Shown: piece by piece, positions 53,910 to 63,656 of the stretch | How the letters are laid out: every line of letters begins with the position of its first letter | Numbering within the stretch: position 1 is the stretch's first letter | Made by a program: the position numbers and the translations under genes | The notes under the pieces: model-generated | What the model was told of the DNA's origin: nothing | What the model saw: the letters and a program-made list of their open reading frames with translations, nothing else | Databases searched by the model: none | Source of the DNA: Echinococcus granulosus | Lineage: Eukaryota; Platyhelminthes; Cestoda; Cyclophyllidea; Taeniidae | NCBI RefSeq assembly: GCF_000524195.1 | Contig: NW_020170387.1 | Location: 1,138,482 to 1,202,481, forward strand | Direction of reading: 5' to 3' | Length of the DNA stretch: 64,000 nucleotides

Positions 53910-54780
53910 CTAATCCCGCTTGTCACCCTCGGGGGAATTTTTCTCCGCTTCTAAAAGAGTAATTGCCAAGCACATTACTTACCGTCATTGTCAACATCGG
54001 ACCTCCACAGGGTGAGGTTATCGCGAAGCAGTTGCATTATGAGGGTCGAATCCTTGTAACTCTCTTCATTGAGAGTATCAAGTTCAGCAATAGCATCGTC
54101 AAACGCCTGTTTGGCAATTTGACAGGCTTGCTGGGGCTTATTCATAATTTCATAGTAAAAAACAGAGAAATTCAAAGCCAAGCCAAGTCGGATAGGATGG
54201 GTTGGCTGAAGCTCAGCAGTACCAATGTCAGTGGCAACCTTGTAAGCATCCAAACTACGTTTTGCAACCTCATCCCGTTCAGATGCCGTAGCGATCTCGG
54301 CAAGGTATCTGTTGTAATCGCCCTGCCTAAGCAGCAAATTAACACTACCAGTGGCTTACATTTTGTAATAAAATACTTTAGAATCAGCATTCTGCGCACG
54401 AGGAATAAGTGTCTTTTCAAGAAGGGACAAGATCTCATTAGCCATTTGCTTAAGTTCCTTCTCAACTTGTTCGCGGCATGCCCTAATATTCTTGACGCGT
54501 TCATTGCCCTCATCCTTGGACTCAATCGCACTGATGATTCGCCACGAAGAACGACGAGCACCAATCACATTCTTATAAGCGACAGAAAGGAGGTTACGCT
54601 CCTCGACGGTTAACTCGGGAGCGGATTCATCATTAAGATCCACGATCTTATGCATGAATTGGGCCATATCTAAGGGCACAGAATACAACATGTTCTCAAT
54701 AACTCACCATCATATCGCTCAATTTGCTCAGCCAATTTGGCTTTAGTGAGAAGAGCCTCCCTAGGACTTTTCGTAGCCAT
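53910..54780 (-). CDS. 14-3-3 protein, complete, 4 exons
   Basis: 14-3-3 proteins are dimeric cytosolic adaptors that bind phospho-Ser/Thr motifs in signalling and metabolic partners. Exons on the minus strand are 54780-54708, 54669-54360, 54326-53983 and 53950-53910. The introns are 38, 33 and 32 nt, all GT-AG, and every join restores the expected reading frame. The 255-aa product is family-sized. It shows the N-terminal dimerisation helices ([17 protein letters not shown]), the phosphate pocket Lys57, Arg64, Arg134 and Tyr135 (matching zeta K49, R56, R127, Y128), the [20 protein letters not shown] core near the C-terminus, and a short acidic variable tail ending EGDKRD. The frame stays open upstream of the chosen ATG, but alignment with the family start supports this one. 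The final exon rests on splice sites and an acidic tail of the right kind. Confidence 0.95.
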
Positions 54781-55841
54781 CACTACCACAGGTCTACAAC
54801 AAATGGCTAATGGACGATGAAACTGGTCAACTATTGGTAGAGCTAAACAAATATCGGCAGGATTGAATGAATTTTCTGTGGTTTCAGCAACAAACAATCA
54901 CTAGATGCCGCAAAGATTACCCCAGTAATTTTAATAAAAAAGACGCATAATGTCAACTAAACTTGCAGAATTTATGGCGAAATGGTACATAAAAACTTTA
55001 ATTCCAAGAGATGCGTGGCAGCTATCATTGTAGCTCAGTGTGATTTGTATTACTTGTTCGTCCAAAATGTTTTCAACGAGCAATTTAAGAGCAGGCAAGG
55101 TTTATTTTTAACTATCCTAGCAGGTTATGAAATTAAGGCACATTTTACCTTGCAGGTTTTGTAAACAAGCAATTAATGCCTTTGTATTTGCGTGAGCATT
55201 TAATTATATTTTAGACATGTTACTGCTGGACAAAGGATCGCAAAATTTGGCTTTCTGAACCCAGTAAACCCATTTGATTTCAACAAATACAGTTCTATGC
55301 GGATTAGTAGGTACAAATTTGCTAATTCATTTAGTGGATTTTAGTTACAACCATTGTGGGGTAAATGCACACACCACATTTGGACTAACGCACAATGGCA
55401 ACACCCAGACTGAACAATACTCAAGATATTAGTCGCCTTTCACCTACCGAATGCATATTAGGTTGTTCTATTACATACATAACAGATCGTTGTTTCGTGT
55501 AATTTCATTACTGTTAATAACCAATTAACCAAGACGCAAATGTTGTCGACCATACAGTTCTTTGTTCTTAGCTTTTACGACGCCTGTTAAAAACGTCTCC
55601 TAATTTTGGTGACACCTTGGTTTTAACACCTTGCACCGCTCCTTATTCTTCTATAATCGTTTTCGTTTTGGCATCAAAAATCGCGTCCTCAACATTCGCT
55701 AACTTTATTACTGGAACCCTACTAGTTTTCCTCTACCGCTCGAATAATGGATCACGCCTCTCTCTCATGAGGTTTCCAATTGGCTGAAACCGCGATCATA
55801 CGACCAGGTTCCAATTTGTCTGTCTGCTTGCATTAGCTCGC
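54781..55841. promoter_or_regulatory. shared 5' region between 14-3-3 and ZNHIT2
   Basis: A 1,061-bp interval separates the divergent start codons of 14-3-3 (minus) and ZNHIT2 (plus), so both promoters and 5' UTRs should lie here. Acceptor-like sites stand just upstream of both ATGs: gttgtag before 14-3-3, and gtctgcttgcattag only 5 nt before ZNHIT2. Either could take an upstream 5' UTR exon or a trans-spliced leader. No clear TATA box is seen. Confidence 0.5.
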
Positions 55842-57686
55842 ATGGAAGTAGCTTCGACAAATTCATATACTACAGTATTGACTTGTAAAATTTGTACTAG
55901 TAAAAGTGCAAAGTACACCTGTCCGCGATGCTTCATAAATTACTGCTCTTTGGCTTGCTACAGAGATCGTCGACATGGTAAATGTTCGGAAGAATTTTAT
56001 CGCGAGTGTTGTGAAAATGCCATCCAAGACCTGGCAGTTGATGACGAAAAACGGCAGCAAGTCGAACGAATGTTATCACAAGATGGAAATTCTTACAACT
56101 TCGATGATGCGAAGTACCAATCTGAAGGCAGCGGAGATGAAAGCTCCTCTGAAGATGATCCTGGTGATTTGTCGGAAAGGTATTCATTTTTTTAATTATA
56201 CACATCCAAGTCTTTCAAACTTTTGCTTTTAACAGAAGTCCACTCACTTTCCTTTAACGATTCTGGTAGTTAGTTTAGCGTCGATTCTGCCTCTCCCGGC
56301 TGACCCCTTATCGTTGATTCGAATGCCATTCATGAATACGGTACCAATCTTATTCAACCAAAGCATTTTAGAGAGTAGAAGCCCAGTTATACTGCTTTAG
56401 TTTGGATTGTATGTACATTTACCAGCAAACCCTACTTTAAGCATGCGAGATGGTTAACTAGGTATCTGGTTCTTGTTTCATATTAAAGGTTGAAGGCTAT
56501 CGATTTGACTTCAGAGGACATTGATACTGAGGAAGTATGGAAATTGCTGTCAACCGAAGAGAAACGAGAGTTTCACAGACTGCTGGCAACAGGCAATATC
56601 TACGCCGTAGTGCCTGCTTGGTCGCCTTGGTGGCAGTTAGCTGCACAGAAGCTCGTCACTTCCTTTCCTGATGATTTCATCGACCCCAGTGAATCAGAGC
56701 AGATGGGCATGGACGCACGACCATTATCGAAATTGCTTTCGATCGAGCCACATCCCTCTGTCATCTTTTCACTAGCTGAAACTCTGTTAGGATTCGTTTT
56801 TGTGGCAAGGTAAGCTCACCCTTGCAATGCACTGTAGGCATAGATAAGGACCCTCAATCAGTTTTGAGTGTCGGTAACCGAGATGTTGTCCAAACTTCCC
56901 CCATATTATCAACTCGCCCCCGTTCATATTATTAGCAATTCTCATTGATTTCTGATACTGCAACCACACATCCGATTTGCCTATGAATTTGAATAAAAGC
57001 AGTCCGTCCAACAAGTTTAGGGTCGAACTTTATTATTTTCTTTCAGATATTTTAATGGTGACCACCTGTCTGACATGCACGTGGATGCCTGCGACCTTTT
57101 GCTCAAACTTGTATCGTACTTTCAACCTCAAGTGACCCAGAAGAACGGCTCGAACAAAACCCGAATTGTCAAAAGCCTTGCAACAAAAATGATTATTTTC
57201 ACCAACTTTTTGGAAGTCTTGGGCTCTTTACAGTCGCGTTTGGCCCAAAATCATCTAACGTGCTCGCACAAATTAATACTCCTGCTGACTGATGATCTTC
57301 ACTGTCTGCTACGAAAGTTTGACACATTCGTGGATCGCGCTTTACGTGAGATTACACAGGCTCTGCTGGCAGTGAAGCCGAAGAACATAGCAGTTGCGTC
57401 GGCTCTTCACAAAGTAAAATTCCTTCGAGCTTGCGTTGGAAAACGGGACCAGGCCTCTAATAACTGGTGTCAGAGATACGTTCCACCACTTCTAGATGCA
57501 GTGGAGACGTCGATCTGTGAACAAATGATACAAATCGAGGCTGAAAGAATGCGAGAGGACTTACATAATCCAAAAATATCGAAGGCTGCTGGTCCAAACT
57601 GGCGTAATATCCTTCGAGACAATCACAAGCGCCAACCTCCCTTCATAGAGGGGATCAATCTACACGTACAGGATACAAATCTTTAA
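55842..57686 (+). CDS. ZNHIT2: zinc finger HIT domain-containing protein 2, complete, 3 exons
   Basis: In other animals ZNHIT2 is a nuclear/cytoplasmic assembly factor that works with RUVBL1/2 (R2TP) and U5 snRNP components. Exons are 55842-56179, 56489-56809 and 57047-57686. The two introns (309 and 237 nt) split Arg codons as AG|G and AG|A. The product is 432 aa, close to the human protein (403). The N-terminal zf-HIT domain shows all eight ligands: Cys15, Cys18, Cys27, Cys30, Cys35, Cys39, His45 and Cys48. An acidic Ser/Glu/Asp stretch follows at about residues 93-112, then a helical region with FHRLLATG and VPAWSPWW, typical of this subfamily. An in-frame TGA at 55785-55787 and no intervening ATG support the start. 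A plus-strand AATAAA at 58049-58054 is the nearest canonical poly(A) signal I found. Confidence 0.9.
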
Positions 57687-58085
57687 ATTTATATTTTTGC
57701 GACTCCAAATTTCGAAGGTGACTACATAATGTCCCATCCAAAGGAAAGAGACGAAACCGGTGTCTGGGGATGGGGTTAGCAGTAGACAACTAATGAGAGG
57801 AGAAATGTGTGTCGTTTCGTCCGTCGGGGGCCTGCGCTAAATCTAGTGGGCTGAGTCACTATTCAATCCCATTGCGTTCTGTTAAATTTTATTAGAAATA
57901 CAGCGGTTCCTCCATACTTATTTAAGGTGTTGGTGTTTTTATTCGTCCACTTTACAACGCTTCCAGAGGGATAATTTGGGCGCCACAGTGCAACCTGGGA
58001 GTGGCCACGGTCGACCCGGTGGTCAATGACAAAGTCGTCGGACACAGTAATAAACTTTTAATACGTTCACAAATAAGTATGTCCC
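57687..58085. terminator. convergent 3' region of ZNHIT2 and LSM2
   Basis: Only 399 nt separate the ZNHIT2 stop (plus) and the LSM2 stop (minus). A plus-strand AATAAA at 58049-58054 lies beside a minus-strand ATTAAA at 58062-58057. Further minus-strand AATAAA signals occur at 57943-57938 and 57893-57888. The arrangement predicts overlapping 3' UTRs. A 60-codon minus frame here (57863-58045) is treated as UTR. Confidence 0.6.
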
Positions 58086-58491
58086 TCAGGTAGCCTGCTG
58101 TTGCTGCTGTTGTTTTCCAAGGGTGGCTTCCTTTCGTGATGCGTTCTGGAGCTCGTAGACGTCACACTCATCAGCGGGCAGCTGCACGTATCGAACAATT
58201 GAGCCTCTGATGAAACAGTTCCTAACAGACAACTATATTTTATTAGAGGAGCACAACTTTACCATGTAAGGGTGTTTTTCTGGGTCCGTAACGGTTATGT
58301 CCGAGAGTCGAAAGTTGTGGTATTGGTCAACGGAGTGGAGGGTGCCGTGGATGCTAAAAAAAAGTATCACTTTGTGGAGGACAGCGCAAACCATAAGTCG
58401 TTCTTAAGCTCTACAACAACATCTTTGCCTACAAGCGTTTTGAAGAATGAGTAGAATATCTAGAAAGTCGAGAAAAACTAGAGCAAACCAT
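58086..58491 (-). CDS. LSM2: U6 snRNA-associated Sm-like protein LSm2, complete, tiny introns
   Basis: LSm2 is a ring subunit of Lsm2-8 (U6 snRNP, nuclear) and Lsm1-7 (cytoplasmic mRNA decapping). Minus-strand exons are 58491-58489 (ATG only), 58459-58392, 58353-58263 and 58232-58086. The introns are 29, 38 and 30 nt, all GT-AG. The joined frame gives 102 aa (human LSM2 is 95). It begins with the diagnostic FYSFFKTLVGKDVVVELKND, carries the Sm1 motif with Asp33 and Asn37 (SVDQYHN), and the Sm2 motif Ile62-Arg63-Gly64 followed by RYVQLPADE, as in the LSm2 subfamily. The C-terminus is a short polyglutamine tail (Gln95-Gln100). His36 replaces the usual Leu of DQYLN. The first exon is the weak point: the Met could instead come from a spliced leader joined at tttctag|ATATTC. 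A minus-strand ATTAAA lies 24 nt past the stop. Confidence 0.92.
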
Positions 58492-59148
58492 CGCCGGAGT
58501 GAGAAACGGACCAGTACGGACGTTGCGGCTTCAGGGCCAATAAAGTAAAACAAGTGACTTTCCCCTTGTTGATGCGATCCTAAGTTATCCATTAACAAAT
58601 TTTGCTGTTATATTATACTCTATCTGCGGGCGATTAAGAAATGTCCTAGTGAAAGGTTTGAAATAATTAAAATTGAGCGCGTTGATTTTAAAATTGTGTG
58701 TGACTTGCCTCGTCATGTGCCACTCGGTATTTTTTCTCTCAAAGGTGGTTGGTGTAGGGTTTTTGTGCATGCATTTATGTGTTTACGCCCCTGATCCAAT
58801 GGTTGGATGATAAAGTTGATGTCTTTGTAGGATGACGATTGCAGACTACTTTTCTGTTGTGTAGGAACCCCATTTCCTTTTCATGTTGTTAGCTATTTTT
58901 GTAGTTGCGTTGGGGTCGTAATGAGGTAGAATCGTATTTTGTCTTTCTGTGACGTTTCATATGTTAATTTCAGTGCCCTTAGTTGCTGTTTTTCGAGCTT
59001 ATTGCCCTTTTCTCCTTCCAGTGTGCATAGGTAGCAGTCGCTAAATCCACGTATTTCGCGGTGATGACAGTGAGTAGTTTCTTAGTGCTCTTTGACTGAC
59101 TCTAATATCAATATATTTCGATTCTACTTTCTAATGTTTTTTTTGAAG
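58492..59148. promoter_or_regulatory. divergent 5' region between LSM2 and ZNHIT1
   Basis: 657 bp separate the two start codons, so both promoters must be compact or shared. A long T tract ending in GAAG (59137-59148) abuts the ZNHIT1 ATG and looks like a 3' splice site. No other element is recognisable by eye. Confidence 0.45.
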
Positions 59149-59945
59149 ATGGACAAACGAGACGTTTTAAGGGAAGTCCAACGGCGCATTCTTGACAATG
59201 ATGCTAGAAAGCGCCGTCTTCGTAAAACTCTTGAAATTCTCGAACAGGATAATCATGTTGAGGATTCCCTGAATGATACCAAGACGACCAAAAGGCCAAA
59301 GTTTGAAGATGTAAATACTTTTTTAATTTTTCATCCATGCACGTACAGAAGGCTAGATATCACGTATGTTTGGTATACACAGGCATTCGGGGTATTATTT
59401 AACTCTAGATTCATCCATTTTATTTGTCAATTGATGCTCTGGTTTATTTATGCCTCTTATGATATTTAGTGATCCCATTATTGATGTTGACCATCAAACA
59501 TTACAACATTCTAGGTAACCCCAATTTTCTTTAAAGTTCTAAGTCTGCATGGTTCCATGAGGTCCAAAAGCTATTCGGATACCATTCAGTAAAATTCATT
59601 GAAACTTTCTACGTTTGAAACGATAGGATTGTCTACTCTTTTGGCTCTTTATAGGATACACCTGGTCATGCGAAGCGTCGACGTCGAACTACAATCGGAC
59701 GGGCGAAGTTTAAAAAGACCTTTGAGTTGCTGCTGGACGAGGAGTACCAGGCGACGAAAGGGGGCCAAGTTGGTGCCTCATACTTCACTGCCGCCGTTCC
59801 CGACAGCCGTCTCCCACCTCGCAAGTTCTGCTCCGTCTGTGGCTTCCTCGGCGCTTACGTTTGTGTGGTGTGCGGCTCGCGTTATTGCAGCATCAAGTGT
59901 CGTGATGTGCACAACGATACTCGCTGCCTTAAATGGGTCGCCTAG
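59149..59945 (+). CDS. ZNHIT1: zinc finger HIT domain-containing protein 1, complete, 2 exons
   Basis: ZNHIT1 (p18Hamlet, yeast Vps71/Swc6) is a nuclear subunit of the SRCAP/SWR1 complex that loads H2A.Z. Exons are 59149-59310 and 59655-59945. The 344-nt intron has sites GAAGAT|gtaaat and tttatag|GAT and is phase 0. The product is 150 aa (human 154). It has a basic N-terminal helix (VQRRILDNDARKRRLRKTLE), a central basic block RRRR at 62-65, the FKKTFELLLDEE segment, and a C-terminal zf-HIT domain with Cys113, Cys116, Cys124, Cys127, Cys132, Cys136, His140 and Cys145, ending in the family's RCLKW motif. Another ATG 15 nt upstream is in frame, but it precedes a T-rich acceptor-like tract, so I prefer 59149. 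A possible poly(A) signal AATAAA is at 60378-60383. Confidence 0.95.
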
Positions 59946-62900
59946 CCAGCTATCTCTTCCTCTACCCTTCTCTATTTACTGGCTCGCTCTCTCCGTGCCC
60001 AGCTGATTCATGCGTGACATGTCTTATCACTTCATGGGAAATTTTTTAGTTGACACTGTACTATGCTTCCCACATTATGTACATAAGCTTTAAGATAAAA
60101 CCTGCTTTTGGAATGCTCATTTTCACAATTTCTCTTGGAGTCACTGTGCATCATTTATTGTCAGGGCTTAAACATGTTTGATACTAACCTTTAACTCGGC
60201 AATATTTCTCAAATATTTACGTTTTAGAATGTTTGGTTATGCAGTAAAACAGATTCTGCTTCACGAAGACGTGTATACTTAGGTTTTGGGGACGCAGCGC
60301 CATTACTGTATTCAAAAATGCTATCTTACAATTGATTTCAGCGTTCTACTCATGTACTGTCTGCCTCTCCTATCTCCAATAAAATGCAAACTTCAGATTT
60401 GGTTTAAAAATAAGTAGCTGGCTTGGAATCGGTTTTAGTAAGGTCGATTGTGTTGAATCGCTTAGAAAGAGTCCATTGCAGTTGATTTGATTCATCAGTT
60501 AGTGTAAGAAGGGTCTTTGGCGGTATTTAGTGAGTGATTTCGATAGTTTCCAGTACCTACATATCGCTGAAAAGAGGTGACAGCTGTTCGATGACGTACC
60601 TTTGTGAAGGTTGCATTCCTCTGATGATACTCTACTGGCATCGTGTGGACAGTTGGCTTGTATTTGCCGTATTCAGAGTTTGTTGTTTCATACATTGGGT
60701 TACTTGGCTGCTTGGCGTAATCACTCAGAATCTCTGAAATGCGCTATTTTAAAGATCAGAGTACATACCGGACTCATTGAATGGTTGAAGATTATCAAGC
60801 GAGACGTTAGGATGGTCAGGCACTTTTGTGTCCTGCTTGATTAGGTCCGCTGGTTCCTTGCACTGAGAAATCGGGCGGTCTTTGTTTCGGAGCGAATTGC
60901 TTAAGCAAACCTGCGTTGGACTGAAATCCGGAGATCAGAGCATTAGCAACTTTTTGATAACTTAGCAACAAAAGTCGAATGAATGGAATTCGTAGAACTG
61001 TATTCCTTTCTTATAAATCTACATTATTAATTGTACAAAACAAATCTTGGAGGAGGAACGACGAAAATATTACTGACTTATTTGTAACGACAAGTAAAAG
61101 AATTTTGGAGATCCTCCTAATCACTATAACAATGGAGTACATTAAACCTAGCAGGTGCAGTCTAGTCGATTGGGATAAGTAGAAAGCAATTGCAATGCAC
61201 ACAGGAGTGGTCATAATATTCAGCAAGAGGCCTCCATGTAGTCATGGTCATTTTCAAATGCGTGTGAACCAAACGGTGATTTTGTCATTAAAAGCCAAGG
61301 AAGACCCAAAAAATTAACAAGTAATATCAAAAGAGCAAACCGCCCAGTGATTATGTCATTTCAAAGTACTTAACTAGTACAACTAACTATTAACCAACAA
61401 ACATCCAAAATATTAAAGAAATAAGTAAAAATACTTGTGGCATTTTAGTGGAACTATCATTTCAACTGCAAACCAAATCCTGGGATCGTTGTGCTAATTA
61501 CATATATATGTAATATAATGTAACATTAAATATTTAACCACACCTCCAGGACCATTTACGCACCACTACGTCACATTAAAATAGCCCCAAAAAAGTTAAA
61601 AAATTACGTGCCCAGAAGTCCGAACAAATACTAATCCTAAATAAGCCTCCTAAACGAGTCAACTGCTCGTGTATTCAGGTAACAGCCTTAACTACATTAT
61701 GATACTTAATTCAGATGTACGAACTTCAAGGGCATTGGGGAATGTCGAGTCGGGGGTATTTGTGTTTCCATGTCACATCCAGGATTTGCACCATTAAAAC
61801 AAGCTGGCTTACAAATAAAATAATTTTAGCTGTAAGTAAAAAAGACTAAACACTTTTATTATAGTAGTTTTCGGAAGCTTTGAACAAGGAATAAATAAGA
61901 ATGCAAAAATTATTTGATATTTAGCAGACTCCATGTTCCCCCTCTTCCCCAATGTTGTATGTCCAAAAGACATGGCATCATGTTGAACTAAAATATTTTG
62001 TGGGAAATTATTTTAACTTGTGCGGTTTGTTAAAGTGTAAGGGGGATCGGATTTTGTCTCCTCAGGGATATTTGTGGTCCGCTTGACCACGTGAGCGGCA
62101 TAAGCTGACCATATGTTATGGTGTTGCACAGCTCACCAGTAATTCATACGTGATATTGGGATAGTAGCTTTACTTTACGCAGTCATGAGTTGGAATAATA
62201 ACAAATCCTGGTCAGCAGTTATATAGCACCCCAATTTTTTGCAACGTTTGGCTACTGGCCCGGCAAAAAGAAAATGACGCAGAGTAAAAGTGTAACCCGT
62301 GATAAACAAACGCAAAGCTTTACGATAATGTGTAGATAATTGGCGGCTTAATCTAGAGCTCTGCCTTTCAAATCAACTTTGCTTAGCCTTTGGGTAGTCT
62401 TTAAAGGTATAACGGAAGCCATACTCGAATTAAAGAAGCAGCGATTTTCAGATGTTATGACATGACAGCCATATTTTAAGGGCAAATCCAAACAGTCTTC
62501 ATTTAGCTGTTTTGGAAATGTTGCCAAATTCATTCAGAAAAATATATTGAACACACCAAAAACACTTCTCTTTACATAATCTTTGAGAAGTATGTCAGGA
62601 CAATCACTGCCATCTAGCAAGTCAGATTGCTGTGGTTGTATAGTGCTGAGTAGTTACTATCTTACGTTCCACAAGGGTTTTAAGCCCTTTAGCTACTTTG
62701 GTAAAACAGAGCGGAATAGAAATATCCGGAAAAAAAGGGTAAGAAATCCTGCACATCATTTTTAGCATTACCTTAATGTCAAGCGCATGCATAACCGTTT
62801 TTCTTTGGACAACAATACTTTAGACCTGGCCTTGGGTAAGGTTTCCCATCAAAAATACACTCCAAGTCGAGGATACATCAATACTTACGCGAGTATAAAA

Positions 62901-63501
62901 CTACGGTAATAGATAAAATTGAATTGCATCACCAAACGGAAGAGCATTACCATAAGTACCACGTACAACGCTTCAAGTATTATTTGACAGCAGGGAACTG
63001 CATAGCTAGAGCGGCCAATCACCCATTGACTCGGCTAGGCAAATCAATTTGGAATTTCAGCTCAACACTGTAATACATTAAATATTAGTGCTCTACTATT
63101 TTATGCAGAACAAGCATGACACTGGTGCCAAATTCTCCAATGGTGGTGAGTAGGCTTGCTATCATTTTGACAAGTCCAGAAAAGCGTTAAAGATGAGCAA
63201 TCCCCTCGTGGTCCCAATGTGCGTTTAATGTGTCGGGAGGCCTTCCTTCCCATTAGTAACATGCCCTCAACGATTGCACTAAATTAGTCAGCGAGACAAT
63301 CCACACCTAAAATTGCCTTGATTATAAGTTGATCTATATTTCGCTTAATTGCCTTTCATACCTAGACTTATTACTTCACCAATTCCTAATAATAGGGCAC
63401 TTTTACTCAAAATAGCACCAATTGTGAATTTGCAATACTTATGCTGTTGTGATATTCCTTTCAGAGAGAAGGCGAAGATACAAGTGGAACCTCGTGACAG
63501 G
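59946..63501. other. ZNHIT1 3' flank and anonymous intergenic DNA
   Basis: The first approximately 440 nt are probably the ZNHIT1 3' UTR, up to the AATAAA at 60378. Beyond that no gene, RNA or array is recognised. The sequence is AT-rich with frequent stops in all frames. Confidence 0.5.
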
Positions 63502-63656
63502 TGTCAACATCCCGCAAGCCGAAGAGGGCTTCCGCGTCCACTTGCGCTTTATTCCCCCATCGACTTATCCTAATAAACATATCAAAGTCGAATCAACCCG
63601 GATGTCCTAAGAGCACGAGGACCAAGGAAGAGGGGATCTACGAGTCTCGTTCTACA
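63502..63656 (+). repeat. probable LTR of a Ty3/Gypsy-type element
   Basis: The segment starts TGTCAACATCCCGC, ends TCTACA and is more G+C-rich than the left flank. It contains AATAAA at 63572-63577, as an LTR polyadenylation signal would. It is followed within 2 nt by TGGTGGCACCGCC, which resembles a tRNA-type primer-binding site, and then by gag-like coding sequence. That order (TG...CA, PBS, gag) is the standard 5' end of an LTR retrotransposon. The second LTR, if present, is outside the window, so the boundaries are inferred. Confidence 0.45.

Noticed and set aside
53963..54613. 216-codon plus-strand open frame
   Set aside because: It lies antisense over exons 2 and 3 of the 14-3-3 gene and runs across an intron. 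The long open frame is a shadow of conserved coding sequence.
55933..56205. minus-strand open frame over ZNHIT2 exon 1
   Set aside because: Antisense shadow of the zf-HIT exon.
57863..58045. 60-codon minus-strand open frame downstream of LSM2
   Set aside because: It follows the LSM2 stop and lies among poly(A) signals, so it is better explained as 3' UTR.
59599..60006. 135-codon plus-strand open frame
   Set aside because: It is in a different frame from ZNHIT1 exon 2, which it overlaps. The zf-HIT frame is the real one.
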